Assembly (NCBI GenBank): GCA_016281165.1
Contig: JAEEIC010000131.1
Span: 1-36,712 of the forward strand
Origin: Bacillota bacterium
Lineage (GTDB): Bacteria; Bacillota; Clostridia; Peptostreptococcales; Anaerovoracaceae
DNA: 36,712 nucleotides
Direction of reading: 5' to 3'
How positions within the stretch are numbered: the stretch's first letter is position 1; every line of letters begins with the position of its first letter. Below are positions 16,097-25,120 of this stretch, piece after piece. The position numbers were made by a program, and so were the translations under genes. The notes beneath the pieces are model-generated. The model made no database searches, was not told where the DNA came from, and saw only the letters and a list, made by a program, of their open reading frames with translations.

Positions 16097-17476
16097 TTAA
16101 AATTGCAGAGACTTTTCGATGTACGATCTCAGCTCCGCGACAGGTATCCTCACCTGCTCCATGCTGTCTCTGTCTCTTACGGTCACGCAGCCGTCGGTCT
16201 CGCTGTCGAAATCGTAGGTCACGCAGAAAGGCGTGCCGATCTCGTCGGCGCGGCGGTAGCGCTTGCCGATAGAGCCGGCGTCGTCGTAATCGACCATGAA
16301 ATGCTTCGCCAGCTCGTCCCTGATCTCCATCGCTTTGGCCCCCAGCTTCTTGGAGAGCGGGAGCACAGAGGCCTTGATCGGCGCCATGGCGGGCTTGAGA
16401 TGCAGCACCACGCGCACGTCGTTCTTCGCCTCGTCGATGACCTCCTCGTCGTAGGCCTCGCAGAGCAGGGCCAGCACGGTGCGGTCGAGACCGTAGGTGC
16501 TCTCGACGATGTAGGGGATGTAACGCTCGTTGGTGTAAGGATCGAGGTAGCTCATGTTCTCCCCGCTGTACTCCTGGTGGCGCGAGAGGTCGAAATCGGT
16601 CCTGTCGTGGGTGCCGTTGATCTCGCCCCAGCCTATGCTCGGGAAGAGGTACTCGATGTCGCAGGCCGCCTTGGCGTAGTGGGCCAGCTTCTCGTGATCG
16701 TGGAAGCGCAGATGATCCGCCGCCAGGCCCAGATCCTCGAAGAACTGCCTGCCGTAATTCTTGAAATACTCATAGTGTTCGATGTCGTCTCCGGGCTTGC
16801 AGAAGGTCTGGAACTCCATCTGTTCGAACTCTATGGTCCTGAAGGTGAAGTTGCCCGGGGTGATCTCGTTGCGGAAGGCCTTGCCTATCTGCCCGATGGA
16901 GAAAGGCACCTTGGCCCTCATGGAGCGCATGACGTTGAGGTAATTGACATACTCGCCCTGAGCGTTCTCGGGGCGCAGGTATATCACGCTCTTGGCGTCG
17001 TTGGTGACTCCGCGGAAGGTCTGGAACATCAGATTGAATTCGCGGATGTCGGTGAAGTCGTGCTTGCCGCAGTTGGGACAGGGTATGTGATGAGCCTTGA
17101 TGTAATCGAACATCTGCTCCTTGGTCATGGCGTCGGCATGAGCCTCGGGATCGAACTCGTCTATGAGGTTGTCCGCCCGAAAGCGCATCTTGCAGGACCT
17201 GCAGTCGAGCAGAGGATCGGAGAAGGATCCCACATGGCCGCTGGCCTCCCAGACTCTGGGGTTCATGAGTATGTCGGCGTCGACCTCAAAGGAATTGTGC
17301 CTTTCCTGTATAAAGCGCCTGCGCCAGGCTTCCTTGACGTTGTTCTTGAGGCGGGCGCCCAAAGGACCGTAGTCCCAGGTGTTGGCAAGGCCTCCGTATA
17401 TCTCGCTGCCGGGGAAGATGAAGCCTCTGTTCCTGCAGAGGTTCACTATCCTGTCCATCGTAAGTTCTTCGTTCAT
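16097..17476 (-). CDS. glyS: Glycyl-tRNA synthetase, single-chain (alpha2) type
   Basis: A 459-residue class II synthetase charging tRNA-Gly. The start MDRIVNLCRNRGFIFPGSEIYGG, FRNEITP (motif 2 region) and the C-terminal anticodon-binding domain with YDDAGSIGKRYRRADEIG are typical of the homodimeric form, not the alpha/beta GlyQS pair. A CRSCKMRFRAD ... CPNCGKHDF region provides a zinc-like cysteine set. The ribosome site before 17476 is weak (AAGAAACAGG); a second ATG six codons in is possible. It is 21 bp downstream of the DUF4342 gene. Confidence 0.95.
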   Translation of the reverse strand: MNEELTMDRIVNLCRNRGFIFPGSEIYGGLANTWDYGPLGARLKNNVKEAWRRRFIQERHNSFEVDADILMNPRVWEASGHVGSFSDPLLDCRSCKMRFRADNLIDEFDPEAHADAMTKEQMFDYIKAHHIPCPNCGKHDFTDIREFNLMFQTFRGVTNDAKSVIYLRPENAQGEYVNYLNVMRSMRAKVPFSIGQIGKAFRNEITPGNFTFRTIEFEQMEFQTFCKPGDDIEHYEYFKNYGRQFFEDLGLAADHLRFHDHEKLAHYAKAACDIEYLFPSIGWGEINGTHDRTDFDLSRHQEYSGENMSYLDPYTNERYIPYIVESTYGLDRTVLALLCEAYDEEVIDEAKNDVRVVLHLKPAMAPIKASVLPLSKKLGAKAMEIRDELAKHFMVDYDDAGSIGKRYRRADEIGTPFCVTYDFDSETDGCVTVRDRDSMEQVRIPVAELRSYIEKSLQF

Positions 17477-17497
17477 ATATGCCTGTTTCTTCTTTCT

Positions 17498-18370
17498 TTA
17501 TTCTTCAGCCTTTTTAGCCTCACAGCAGCACTCCTCAGCCTTCTTCTCGGCCTCGCAGCAGCATTCCTCGGCTTTCTTTTCAGCCTCGCAGCAGCACTCC
17601 TCAGCCTCGCAGCAGCACTCCTCAGATTTCTTTTCGGCCTCGCAGCAGCACTCCCCGGCCTTCTTCTCGGCCTCGCCGAGGCTCTCCATCTCGTCCAGCT
17701 CCAGATCGGAAAGATCGAAATCATCGGCCTTTATCGGCTCCATCTTCGGGGCCCTGGACTTGATGTCGGCCGCCTTGCTCTTGGCCATCTCCACGAAGTC
17801 CTCGCTCTTGTCCTTGGCGGCGTCAACGAAGTCACCGCTCTTCTCCTTCACGGTGGTGAAGATCTCGCTGCCCTTCACGACCGCGGCGTTGAAGACCTCG
17901 GAGCCCTTGTCCTTCGCCTCGTCGAGCACGACTCCGCCCTTGCTGACTACGGTCTCCATCACGTCGCCGGCCTTCTCGGAGACGTTGACGACGTCGCCGT
18001 TCTCCTTGAAGAGCTCGATGCTGCACTTGGTGCCGAAGGCGGCGATGACGCCGGCCAGCATGGCCCAGGGGAAGAGCACAGTGCCGATGAGCCCCACGTT
18101 GACGGGCAGATTGAGGACGACGTCCTCGCCCTTCTTGATGACGATCTTGGCCACATTGCCCTTGCGCACAGCCTCCTTGACGTCGGCCACGAGCTCGTTT
18201 ACCTTGGAATCCTTTTTGATATTGGCGTTGATACCGTCTTCTATATCAACTATCGCGTCGACCACATTGCCCTGGGTCTTCTCGAGGGCTTCCTTGGCCT
18301 CTCTGTAGCTGACGCCGGTCCTGTCCTTGACAAGCTCGATCTTATCAAGAGTGATCTCAAAATCTTCCAT
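17498..18370 (-). CDS. DUF4342 protein with N-terminal UBA-like domain and cysteine-triplet repeat tail
   Basis: A 290-residue protein. Residues 8-45 look like a UBA/TS-N domain (VKDRTGVSYREAKEALE, GNVVDAIVDIE), as in elongation factor Ts. Residues 60-122 match DUF4342, with the hydrophobic core VNVGLIGTVLFPWAMLAGVIAA, probably membrane-associated. An amphipathic helical stretch with repeated SExF or SGDFV units follows (about 130-205). The tail (231-290) has CCC triplets at 241, 252, 259, 270 and 281, in units of AEKKAEECCCE. The start at 18370 has AAAGGAG 9 nt upstream. It lies between recO and glyS. The function is unknown. Confidence 0.85.
   Translation of the reverse strand: MEDFEITLDKIELVKDRTGVSYREAKEALEKTQGNVVDAIVDIEDGINANIKKDSKVNELVADVKEAVRKGNVAKIVIKKGEDVVLNLPVNVGLIGTVLFPWAMLAGVIAAFGTKCSIELFKENGDVVNVSEKAGDVMETVVSKGGVVLDEAKDKGSEVFNAAVVKGSEIFTTVKEKSGDFVDAAKDKSEDFVEMAKSKAADIKSRAPKMEPIKADDFDLSDLELDEMESLGEAEKKAGECCCEAEKKSEECCCEAEECCCEAEKKAEECCCEAEKKAEECCCEAKKAEE
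17518..17674 (-). repeat. Tandem 33-bp coding repeat (cysteine-triplet tail)
   Basis: About five copies of a 33-bp unit encoding AEKKAEECCCE. The central copy is short by 12 bp (21 bp, AEECCCE). The copies are nearly identical at the DNA level, so recent slippage or recombination is likely. Confidence 0.85.
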
Positions 18371-18393
18371 CGTATATATCTCCTTTCCCTGTT

Positions 18394-19143
18394 TCAAGGC
18401 AGCAGGCCGTCGCTCTTGAGGCGGTCTATGCCCAGATGATACGAAATATAAGAGCTTAAGAAGCTCCTGAGCCTCCCCTCGGCGGAGGACTGGATCTGGA
18501 GCTTTTCAAGGCTCTTCAAGGGGTGATCGTTTATGAACCCGATCACAGCAAGTATATCATCGCCGGCGCCGAAAATCAACGGATCCGGCGTTTTCTGCTC
18601 TTTGGCGCAGCTGCCGCAGACGAGGCCTCCCTCCGCGACCGAAAGGACGTTGCCTTCGGCTGTCTTCTCCCCGCCGCACCTCATGCAACTTCTGACCCCG
18701 ACCCCGCTGCCCAGCAGCGAAAGAGCCTTGAGCTCGTAGGCGATGCTCAGGGTCTCGAAGCCCGAGCGGGCCGCGGCCGTCATGGAGAGGTACTGGCAGA
18801 GGAGCTCGTAGAGGGCCGCCTGGGGCTGGTCCTCCCCCAGCATGGCGTCGGTGAGCTCCAGTATCCTCGCCGCCGACATGTACTTGTCCACGTCCTCACC
18901 GATGGAATAATAACTCTCGATGACCTCTGCCCCGTTGATATTGTAGAGCTCGCGGTTCTTGAAGAGCTCGTATCTCCCGCGGCAAAAAGGCCTGATGGCG
19001 AGGCTGCTCTTGTTCTTTCCTCTCTCGCTCAGAGAAGTCCCGGCGCTTATCTTGCCGTACTTTTTGGAGAAAAGAGTGATCATGCGCCTGCCGCCCAGGG
19101 TCCTGGTCTGTCTTAAGATGACGCCTTCGGTCTCGGTATACAT
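18394..19143 (-). CDS. recO: DNA repair protein RecO
   Basis: A 249-residue RecO, which helps load RecA onto SSB-coated DNA in the RecFOR pathway. The N-terminal OB fold starts YTETEGVILRQTRTLGGRRMITLFSKKYGKISA. The helical C-terminal part contains the zinc finger CMRCGGE ... CGSCA typical of Bacillota RecO. The start at 19143 follows GAAGGA. It lies directly downstream of era (9 bp gap), as in many Clostridia. Confidence 0.93.
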   Translation of the reverse strand: MYTETEGVILRQTRTLGGRRMITLFSKKYGKISAGTSLSERGKNKSSLAIRPFCRGRYELFKNRELYNINGAEVIESYYSIGEDVDKYMSAARILELTDAMLGEDQPQAALYELLCQYLSMTAAARSGFETLSIAYELKALSLLGSGVGVRSCMRCGGEKTAEGNVLSVAEGGLVCGSCAKEQKTPDPLIFGAGDDILAVIGFINDHPLKSLEKLQIQSSAEGRLRSFLSSYISYHLGIDRLKSDGLLP

Positions 19144-19152
19144 GTCTGTCCT

Positions 19153-20052
19153 TCAGCTCTCTCTGTAGCCGAAATTCCTGATGGCGATATCGCTGTCGCG
19201 CCATCTCTCCTTGACCTTGACGTGGGTCTGAAGGAAGACCCTCGTGCCCGTCAGGGCTTCTATCTCGAGCCTCGCGGCCTTGCCGACGCCCTTGAGGCGG
19301 CGGCCGTCTTTTCCGATGATGATGCCCTTGTGGGACTGTCTCTCGCAGTAGATGACGGCGCTTATGGAGGTGAGATCAGGTTCCTCTTCGTAGCTCTCTA
19401 TCTCCACGGCGACCCCGTGAGGCACCTCCTCGTCGAGGTACATCAGCAGCTTTTCCCTGATGATCTCGCTCACGATGAAGCGCAGGGGGCTCTCCGTGAT
19501 CATGTCGGGCGGGAAATAAAGAGGCCCTTCGGAGAGCTTTTCTTCGGTCATGCCAAGGAGCCTGTCTACGTTCTTACCGTCCGCCGCGCAGATGCCCATG
19601 ACCTCGCCGAACGTCCCCAGGGACTCGTAGAAGTCGAAGGTGCGCTTGAAGCTCTCCGGATCCATCTTGTCGATCTTGTTGATCACGAGGATCTTCGGCG
19701 TTTTGACGTCCTTTAAGAGCTTCAGTATATGGTCGTCGCCGCTGCCCTCTCCTTCGTAGGGGGAATCCACGAGGAAGAGTATGACCTCGACCTCTTTGAA
19801 GGTATTGACCGCGGCCTGGGTCATGTAGCTTCCCAGCTTGTTGTGGGGCTTATGGATGCCGGGCGTGTCGATGAAGATGATCTGCGAGGCGGGCTCGCCC
19901 TCCTCCATCCTCGTATAGATGCCCCTGATGGTGTTCCTGGTCGTCTGGGGCTTGTCAGTCGTGATGGCGATCTTTTCGCCCAGTATGGTGTTGAGGAGGG
20001 TCGATTTGCCCACATTGGGCCGCCCGATGATGGAAACGAAGCCGCTCTTCAT
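19153..20052 (-). CDS. era: GTPase Era
   Basis: A 299-residue GTPase for 30S subunit maturation that binds the 3' end of 16S rRNA. G1 GRPNVGKST, G3 DTPG (within FIDTPGIHKPH) and G4 NKID are intact. The C-terminal KH domain includes GIIIGKDGRRLKGVGKAAR. The length is normal. It starts one base after the ybeY stop, with GGGAGG upstream, so the two genes are coupled. Confidence 0.97.
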   Translation of the reverse strand: MKSGFVSIIGRPNVGKSTLLNTILGEKIAITTDKPQTTRNTIRGIYTRMEEGEPASQIIFIDTPGIHKPHNKLGSYMTQAAVNTFKEVEVILFLVDSPYEGEGSGDDHILKLLKDVKTPKILVINKIDKMDPESFKRTFDFYESLGTFGEVMGICAADGKNVDRLLGMTEEKLSEGPLYFPPDMITESPLRFIVSEIIREKLLMYLDEEVPHGVAVEIESYEEEPDLTSISAVIYCERQSHKGIIIGKDGRRLKGVGKAARLEIEALTGTRVFLQTHVKVKERWRDSDIAIRNFGYRES

Positions 20053-20053
20053 C

Positions 20054-20521
20054 TTACACAGCCTCCCGCGGCAGGCCCAGCTCCGCCATCACCGCTTCTT
20101 CTCTTTCTCTCATCGCGGCCTTGTCCTCTTCGTTCATGTGATCGTAGCCCAGCAGATGGAGGACGCTGTGGGTGAAGAGATAGATGAGCTCCCTTTCGAA
20201 GCTGTGGCCGAAGTCCAGAGCCTGTTCCCTCGCCTTGTCTTCGCAGATCACGACGTCGCCCAGGAAGAACTCCTCGCCCTCCTCAAGGCTTATCTCCTCT
20301 TCCCCCTCGTAGGCGGGGAAAGAGAGCACGTCGGTCACCTGATCGACGCCTCTGTAGTCTCTGTTGAGCTCCTTTATCTCTTCTCTGCCGACGAAGCTCA
20401 CGGAGAGCCCCGTATCCCCGGTCTCAAGGCCTTCGTTCTCAAGGCAGAGGCAGGCGGCCCTGTTCATCAGCTCTTCGGTCTTTTCGTCCGGACGTTTCTC
20501 TTCATCAAAATATATGGTCAA
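20054..20521 (-). CDS. ybeY: Endoribonuclease YbeY (rRNA maturation factor)
   Basis: A 155-residue single-strand endoribonuclease for 16S rRNA 3' processing and ribosome quality control. The zinc site HSVLHLLGYDH (three His) is intact, and LNRDYRGVDQVTDVLSF is the family signature. The start is a TTG at 20521, supported by AGGAG 8 nt upstream and by its position 11 bp after phoH. The next gene is era, which acts on the same rRNA region. Confidence 0.95.
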   Translation of the reverse strand: MTIYFDEEKRPDEKTEELMNRAACLCLENEGLETGDTGLSVSFVGREEIKELNRDYRGVDQVTDVLSFPAYEGEEEISLEEGEEFFLGDVVICEDKAREQALDFGHSFERELIYLFTHSVLHLLGYDHMNEEDKAAMREREEAVMAELGLPREAV

Positions 20522-20532
20522 GGCAAAAGCTC

Positions 20533-21504
<972 letters not shown>

Positions 21505-21544
21505 GACCTCCTGTGATCTTGAATTTGGGTGATGCCTGCAAAAA

Positions 21545-21566
21545 GAGCCTGCCGAAAGGCAGGCTC
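21545..21566 (-). terminator. Terminator after rpsU
   Basis: A perfect 9-bp stem GAGCCTGCC/GGCAGGCTC with a 4-nt loop. On the minus strand a TTTTT run follows. It lies 10 bp beyond the rpsU stop and before phoH, so phoH transcription needs read-through or its own promoter. Confidence 0.85.
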
Positions 21567-21575
21567 AAATCGTTT

Positions 21576-21758
21576 CTAGTATCTCTTGTTAGCCTTCTTG
21601 CGCGCAGCTTCGGACTTCTTCTTACGCTTTACGCTGGGCTTTTCGTAGTGCTCTCTTTTTCTGAGCTCGGACATGACGCCGTCTCTAGCACAAGAACGCT
21701 TGAATCTCTTCAGCGCGCTCTCCAGATTTTCGCCTTCCTTAACGACTACCTGTGCCAT
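21576..21758 (-). CDS. rpsU: 30S ribosomal protein S21
   Basis: A 60-residue basic protein with the S21 start VVVKEGENLESALKRFKR and KREHYEKPSVKRKKK tail. S21 sits on the 30S platform near the anti-SD region. AGGAGGTG lies 8 nt before the ATG. It has its own promoter and terminator. Confidence 0.97.
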   Translation of the reverse strand: MAQVVVKEGENLESALKRFKRSCARDGVMSELRKREHYEKPSVKRKKKSEAARKKANKRY

Positions 21759-21811
21759 TACCGCTTCACCTCCTTGCCTTCGAGCCAGCGGCTCTTATCA
21801 AAACAAGAGTT

Positions 21812-21840
21812 ATTATACACAGCGAGGCACAGGTAATCAA
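21812..21840 (-). promoter_or_regulatory. Predicted rpsU promoter
   Basis: TTGATT (21840-21835), 17 bp, TATAAT (21817-21812) with an upstream TGTG extension. It lies about 53 bp before the rpsU start, between rpsU and the upstream amidohydrolase gene. Confidence 0.75.
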
Positions 21841-21871
21841 GATTTATTTTCAGTTAATTGAAAGTTTTTTG

Positions 21872-23299
21872 CTAGACCGTGGGCTGAGGCATGACGCCCT
21901 TGGGGATCGGGCACTTATAGCCGCCCGGCTCTCTCATCTTCAGCTCTTCCTTGGCCTTTTCGATGGTCTCGGGCGAATTGAGGAGATCGATGACGGTCGC
22001 TCCCATGACTTCGCCGGCGAAGAGGGTCCTCTTCTTGGCAGCGCTGCCTATGCCCTGAGCGACGTTCTGCCAGGAATGTCCGGGAGACCTGCTGCACCAG
22101 GTGGCGGTGTGCACCTGAGCGGTCGGGCAGATCCAGCTGACGTCGGCGACGTCGGTCGAACCGCCCATGGCGGGCCCTTCGACCGTGGGGAAGACGAAAT
22201 CGATATCGTCCTGCTTGCACTTCTCGATGAAGGCGGCCTTCTCTTCCATGCTCATGGGGGCCAGCAGATAGGGCTTCGGGGTCAGGGGCTGGGGCACCGT
22301 GGTGTTGAGCCTGGCTCTGTACTCCGCTTCCTCGGGAGTGAGGGCCGGGATGGGCAGCTCGCAGAGGTTCTTATACAGGACCTCATTGAGAGTCGTGTTG
22401 ATTATGGTGTTGGAGCAGCCCTTCATGAAGACCTTGTTGAGCTGGGTATCGGTCATGAGAGCGGCGCCCTTGGCGATGTTGTCGACTCTGGCCATCAGCT
22501 CCTGGACCTGGTCGTTCTTGGGCGATCTGATCAAGTATATGGCCTCGGCGTAGGACTGGACCACGTTGGGCGATCTGCCGCCGGTCTCGGTGATGGCATA
22601 GTGGATGCGGGCGTCGGAGGGCATATGCTCTCTTAAGAACTGGACGCCGATGTTGAGGAGCTCGAGAGCGTCGAGCGCGGAGCGGCCGTGCTCCGGGTCT
22701 CCCGCGGCATGGGCCGAGATGCCCTTATACTGATACTTGACCTGCACGTTGGCGAGGGAGCTGGTGTCGGCGACGTTGTTGACGCTGGAAGGATGCCAGG
22801 TTATGGCCGCGTCAAGGCCGTCGAAGATGCCGTCTCTGGCCATGAAGGCCTTGCCGGATCCGCCCTCTTCGGCGGGGCAGCCGTAGTAGATGACAGTGCC
22901 CTGACCGGGATGATCCTCGAGATATTCTTTTACGATGAGGGCAGCGGCGATGGAGCCGACGCCGAGAAGATTGTGGCCGCAGGCCTGATGGGTGCTCTTG
23001 CCGTTGGGGGCGTGGAGCTGGAACTCCTCGGGCACGTCGCTGACGCCGGCCAGAGCGTCATATTCGCCCAGAAGGCCGATGACGGGCTTTCCGGAGCCGA
23101 AGCTGGCGCTGAAGGAGGTCGGAAGGACTCCCAGGCCTCTTTCGACCTTAAAGCCGTGCGCCTCCATGAAATCGCTGAGGTCTTTGCAGGACTCGAACTC
23201 CTTGAAGGCAGTCTCGGAATACATCCAGATGCGGTCGCTGAGGTCGTAGAGCTCCTGACGGTACTTTTCCAGTGCTTCGATTGCTGCTTTTTTGTCCAT
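21872..23299 (-). CDS. M20 family amidohydrolase, AbgB-like (copy 1)
   Basis: A 475-residue M20 metallohydrolase. The metal-site motifs GEYDALAG, ACGHNLLG and GCPAEEGGSGKAFMARDG, plus the later STDVADVSW, match AbgB, the subunit of p-aminobenzoyl-glutamate hydrolase. The family also cleaves other N-acyl amino acids and dipeptides. The start at 23299 has GGAGG 5 nt upstream; an ATG four codons earlier overlaps that site. It is inserted between HIT and rpsU, 46 bp after HIT, and is a paralog of the gene at 25121. The substrate is not predictable from the sequence. Confidence 0.88.
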   Translation of the reverse strand: MDKKAAIEALEKYRQELYDLSDRIWMYSETAFKEFESCKDLSDFMEAHGFKVERGLGVLPTSFSASFGSGKPVIGLLGEYDALAGVSDVPEEFQLHAPNGKSTHQACGHNLLGVGSIAAALIVKEYLEDHPGQGTVIYYGCPAEEGGSGKAFMARDGIFDGLDAAITWHPSSVNNVADTSSLANVQVKYQYKGISAHAAGDPEHGRSALDALELLNIGVQFLREHMPSDARIHYAITETGGRSPNVVQSYAEAIYLIRSPKNDQVQELMARVDNIAKGAALMTDTQLNKVFMKGCSNTIINTTLNEVLYKNLCELPIPALTPEEAEYRARLNTTVPQPLTPKPYLLAPMSMEEKAAFIEKCKQDDIDFVFPTVEGPAMGGSTDVADVSWICPTAQVHTATWCSRSPGHSWQNVAQGIGSAAKKRTLFAGEVMGATVIDLLNSPETIEKAKEELKMREPGGYKCPIPKGVMPQPTV

Positions 23300-23345
23300 A
23301 TTTTCCTCCATTATTAAAGATATAACGGTTAGTGAACTTTATCGT

Positions 23346-23687
23346 TTAGCCCGGAGGCCAGTTCATGCTGCGCTTGCCGAGAAGGTGGGCGTGAAGATGC
23401 TTTACCGTCTGCCCTCCGTCCTCGCCGGTGTTGAAGACGACGCGGTAACCCTTCTCAAGCTCCAGCAGGGCCGCGATCTCTTTGATCTTCAGCATCATGT
23501 GGGCGAGGAGCTCCGCGTCTTCGGGGCCGGCCTCGTCAAGGGAGGCGATGTGCTTTTTGGGGATGATGAGCACATGGACCGGAGCCTGGGGGTCCAGATC
23601 GTAGAAGCTGTAGATGAGATCGTCCTCATAGACCTTTTTCGAGGGTATCTCGTGGCTCGCTATCCTGCAGAATATGCAGTCTGACAT
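23346..23687 (-). CDS. HIT family nucleotide-binding protein
   Basis: A 113-residue histidine-triad protein. HLHAHLLG is the nucleotidyl-hydrolase triad, preceded by HVLIIPKKHI. The N-terminal CIFC pair, with the His residues, is a zinc site in related proteins. Members hydrolyse adenosine phosphoramidates or related nucleotides. It begins 2 bp after mtaB, with AAAGGAGAT inside the end of mtaB, so the two are co-translated. Confidence 0.93.
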   Translation of the reverse strand: MSDCIFCRIASHEIPSKKVYEDDLIYSFYDLDPQAPVHVLIIPKKHIASLDEAGPEDAELLAHMMLKIKEIAALLELEKGYRVVFNTGEDGGQTVKHLHAHLLGKRSMNWPPG

Positions 23688-23689
23688 GA

Positions 23690-25015
23690 TTATATCTCCT
23701 TTCTTCCGAAGACGCCGTCCGAGACGGGGCCTTCGGCAATAAGATCGACAAAGCGGTTCGTCATATCGCCTTCAGAGGCGAAATAGACCGGGGTGTAGTT
23801 GGAGGCGTGTCCCTTCCAGAGCAGTCTGCCGTCCACTTCCTCCTGTTCCTCCGCCAGGACCCTCAGCTTCTTCCCCTTAAGGCACTCCCGAAAGCTCAGC
23901 GAGACCATCTCGGCCTCCTCCAGGAGAATGCGGTTCCTCTCCTTCTTCACGGGAGGCGTGATCTGGCCCGGCATCCGCGCCGCTTTGGTGTAGAGCCTGA
24001 CCGAATAGGGAAAACCGTGCACCTTGAGGAAGCGGGCCTTCTTCACCAGCTCCAGGCTCTGCCTGAAGTCTTCCTCCGTCTCACCGGGAAAACCGGTGAT
24101 GATGTCTGTGGTGATGCCGTAATCCGGGTCGAACTCTCTCAGAGCCTCAACTATCTTCATGTATTCGGCCGCGGTGTAATGCCGGTTCATGGCCTTTATG
24201 ACCCTGTCGCTCCCACTCTGCACGGAAAGATGCAGATGATGGCAGAGCCTGTCATATTTGAAGAGCTTCTCGACGTAGGACGCGTTCACGACTGTGGGCT
24301 CCAAAGACCCTATCCTGATCCTGAAATCGCCTTTCAGCGCGGAGACGGCCTCGATGACGCTGTGTATGCCCGAAGGCTCGCCGCCGCCGTTCTCGGTGCC
24401 GTAGAGGGCGGTGTTGATGCCGGTGATGACCAGCTCCCTGTAGCCTCTGCCGATGAGATCCTCCGCTTCTCTCAATATACTGTCCATGGGCCTGGATCTT
24501 ACCGGTCCCCTGGCGAAGGGTATCACGCAATAAGAACAGAAGCGGTCGCAGCCCTCCTCCACCTTGATCAGAGCCCTGGTCCTCGATTCCGAGGCTCCGC
24601 AGCCTTCGTGATCGCGGTAGACGGTCTCTCTCACCCTGCTGTCTTCGACGGCCATGACGCGCTCCGTCCTGCCGTCCAGGAGCTCTTCGGCGAGCTCGAC
24701 TGCCCTCTCCTTATCAACGGTGCCGAGGATGACGTCGGCCTCCTCTATCTCCGCGACCTCTTCGGGATTGGTCTGAGGATAACAGCCCATGATGATGGCG
24801 CGGGACGAGGGCGAGAGCCTCTTCATGCGCCTCAGGTACTGGCGCGACTTGCGGTCGGCCAGTCTCGTCACGGAGCAGCTGTTTATTATATATATATCGG
24901 CCTGCTCTTCTTCCGAAACTACCTGCCAGCCCCTCTGCCTGAACATGCCCGCGAGGAGCTGCGATTCGTATTGGTTGACCCTGCAGCCCAGTGTATAGAA
25001 CGCTACCTTCTTCAT
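23690..25015 (-). CDS. mtaB: tRNA (N6-threonylcarbamoyladenosine-37) methylthiotransferase MtaB
   Basis: A 441-residue radical-SAM enzyme that turns t6A37 into ms2t6A37. The N-terminal MTTase domain (FYTLGCRVNQYES) with its cysteines, the radical-SAM CDRFCSYC triad, the GYRELVITGINTALYG segment and a C-terminal TRAM-like domain are all present. The start is taken as the ATG at 25015. A TTG-initiated frame to 25051 crosses a promoter and has no ribosome site. The ATG lies only 7 nt after a -10 element and lacks an SD, so the message may be leaderless. Confidence 0.92.
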   Translation of the reverse strand: MKKVAFYTLGCRVNQYESQLLAGMFRQRGWQVVSEEEQADIYIINSCSVTRLADRKSRQYLRRMKRLSPSSRAIIMGCYPQTNPEEVAEIEEADVILGTVDKERAVELAEELLDGRTERVMAVEDSRVRETVYRDHEGCGASESRTRALIKVEEGCDRFCSYCVIPFARGPVRSRPMDSILREAEDLIGRGYRELVITGINTALYGTENGGGEPSGIHSVIEAVSALKGDFRIRIGSLEPTVVNASYVEKLFKYDRLCHHLHLSVQSGSDRVIKAMNRHYTAAEYMKIVEALREFDPDYGITTDIITGFPGETEEDFRQSLELVKKARFLKVHGFPYSVRLYTKAARMPGQITPPVKKERNRILLEEAEMVSLSFRECLKGKKLRVLAEEQEEVDGRLLWKGHASNYTPVYFASEGDMTNRFVDLIAEGPVSDGVFGRKEI

Positions 25016-25022
25016 ATGTATC

Positions 25023-25051
25023 ATTTTAACAAAAATCTCTATCTTCAACAA
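25023..25051 (-). promoter_or_regulatory. Predicted promoter of mtaB, leaderless geometry
   Basis: TTGTTG (25051-25046), 17 bp, TAAAAT (25028-25023) with a TGT extension. The -10 element ends 7 nt before the mtaB ATG, where transcription would be expected to start. Confidence 0.5.
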
Positions 25052-25056
25052 TAATA

Positions 25057-25086
25057 TTGAACTGATACGAGCAAAAATTATATAAT
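25057..25086 (+). promoter_or_regulatory. Predicted promoter of the amidohydrolase gene at 25121
   Basis: TTGAAC (25057-25062), 18 bp, consensus TATAAT (25081-25086). It lies 34 bp before the start codon and back to back with the mtaB promoter. Confidence 0.7.
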
Positions 25087-25120
25087 CCTCTTGAACTTAT
25101 CGCAGGAAAGGAGATACATC

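Noticed and set aside
17518..17674. A CRISPR array or intergenic satellite
   Set aside because: The repeats are contiguous with no spacers, in frame and within a coding sequence.
16103..18439. A 778-codon open frame on the plus strand opposite glyS and the DUF4342 gene
   Set aside because: It shows the same antisense artefact; the Leu/Ala-rich repeats are the reverse reading of the cysteine-triplet tail.
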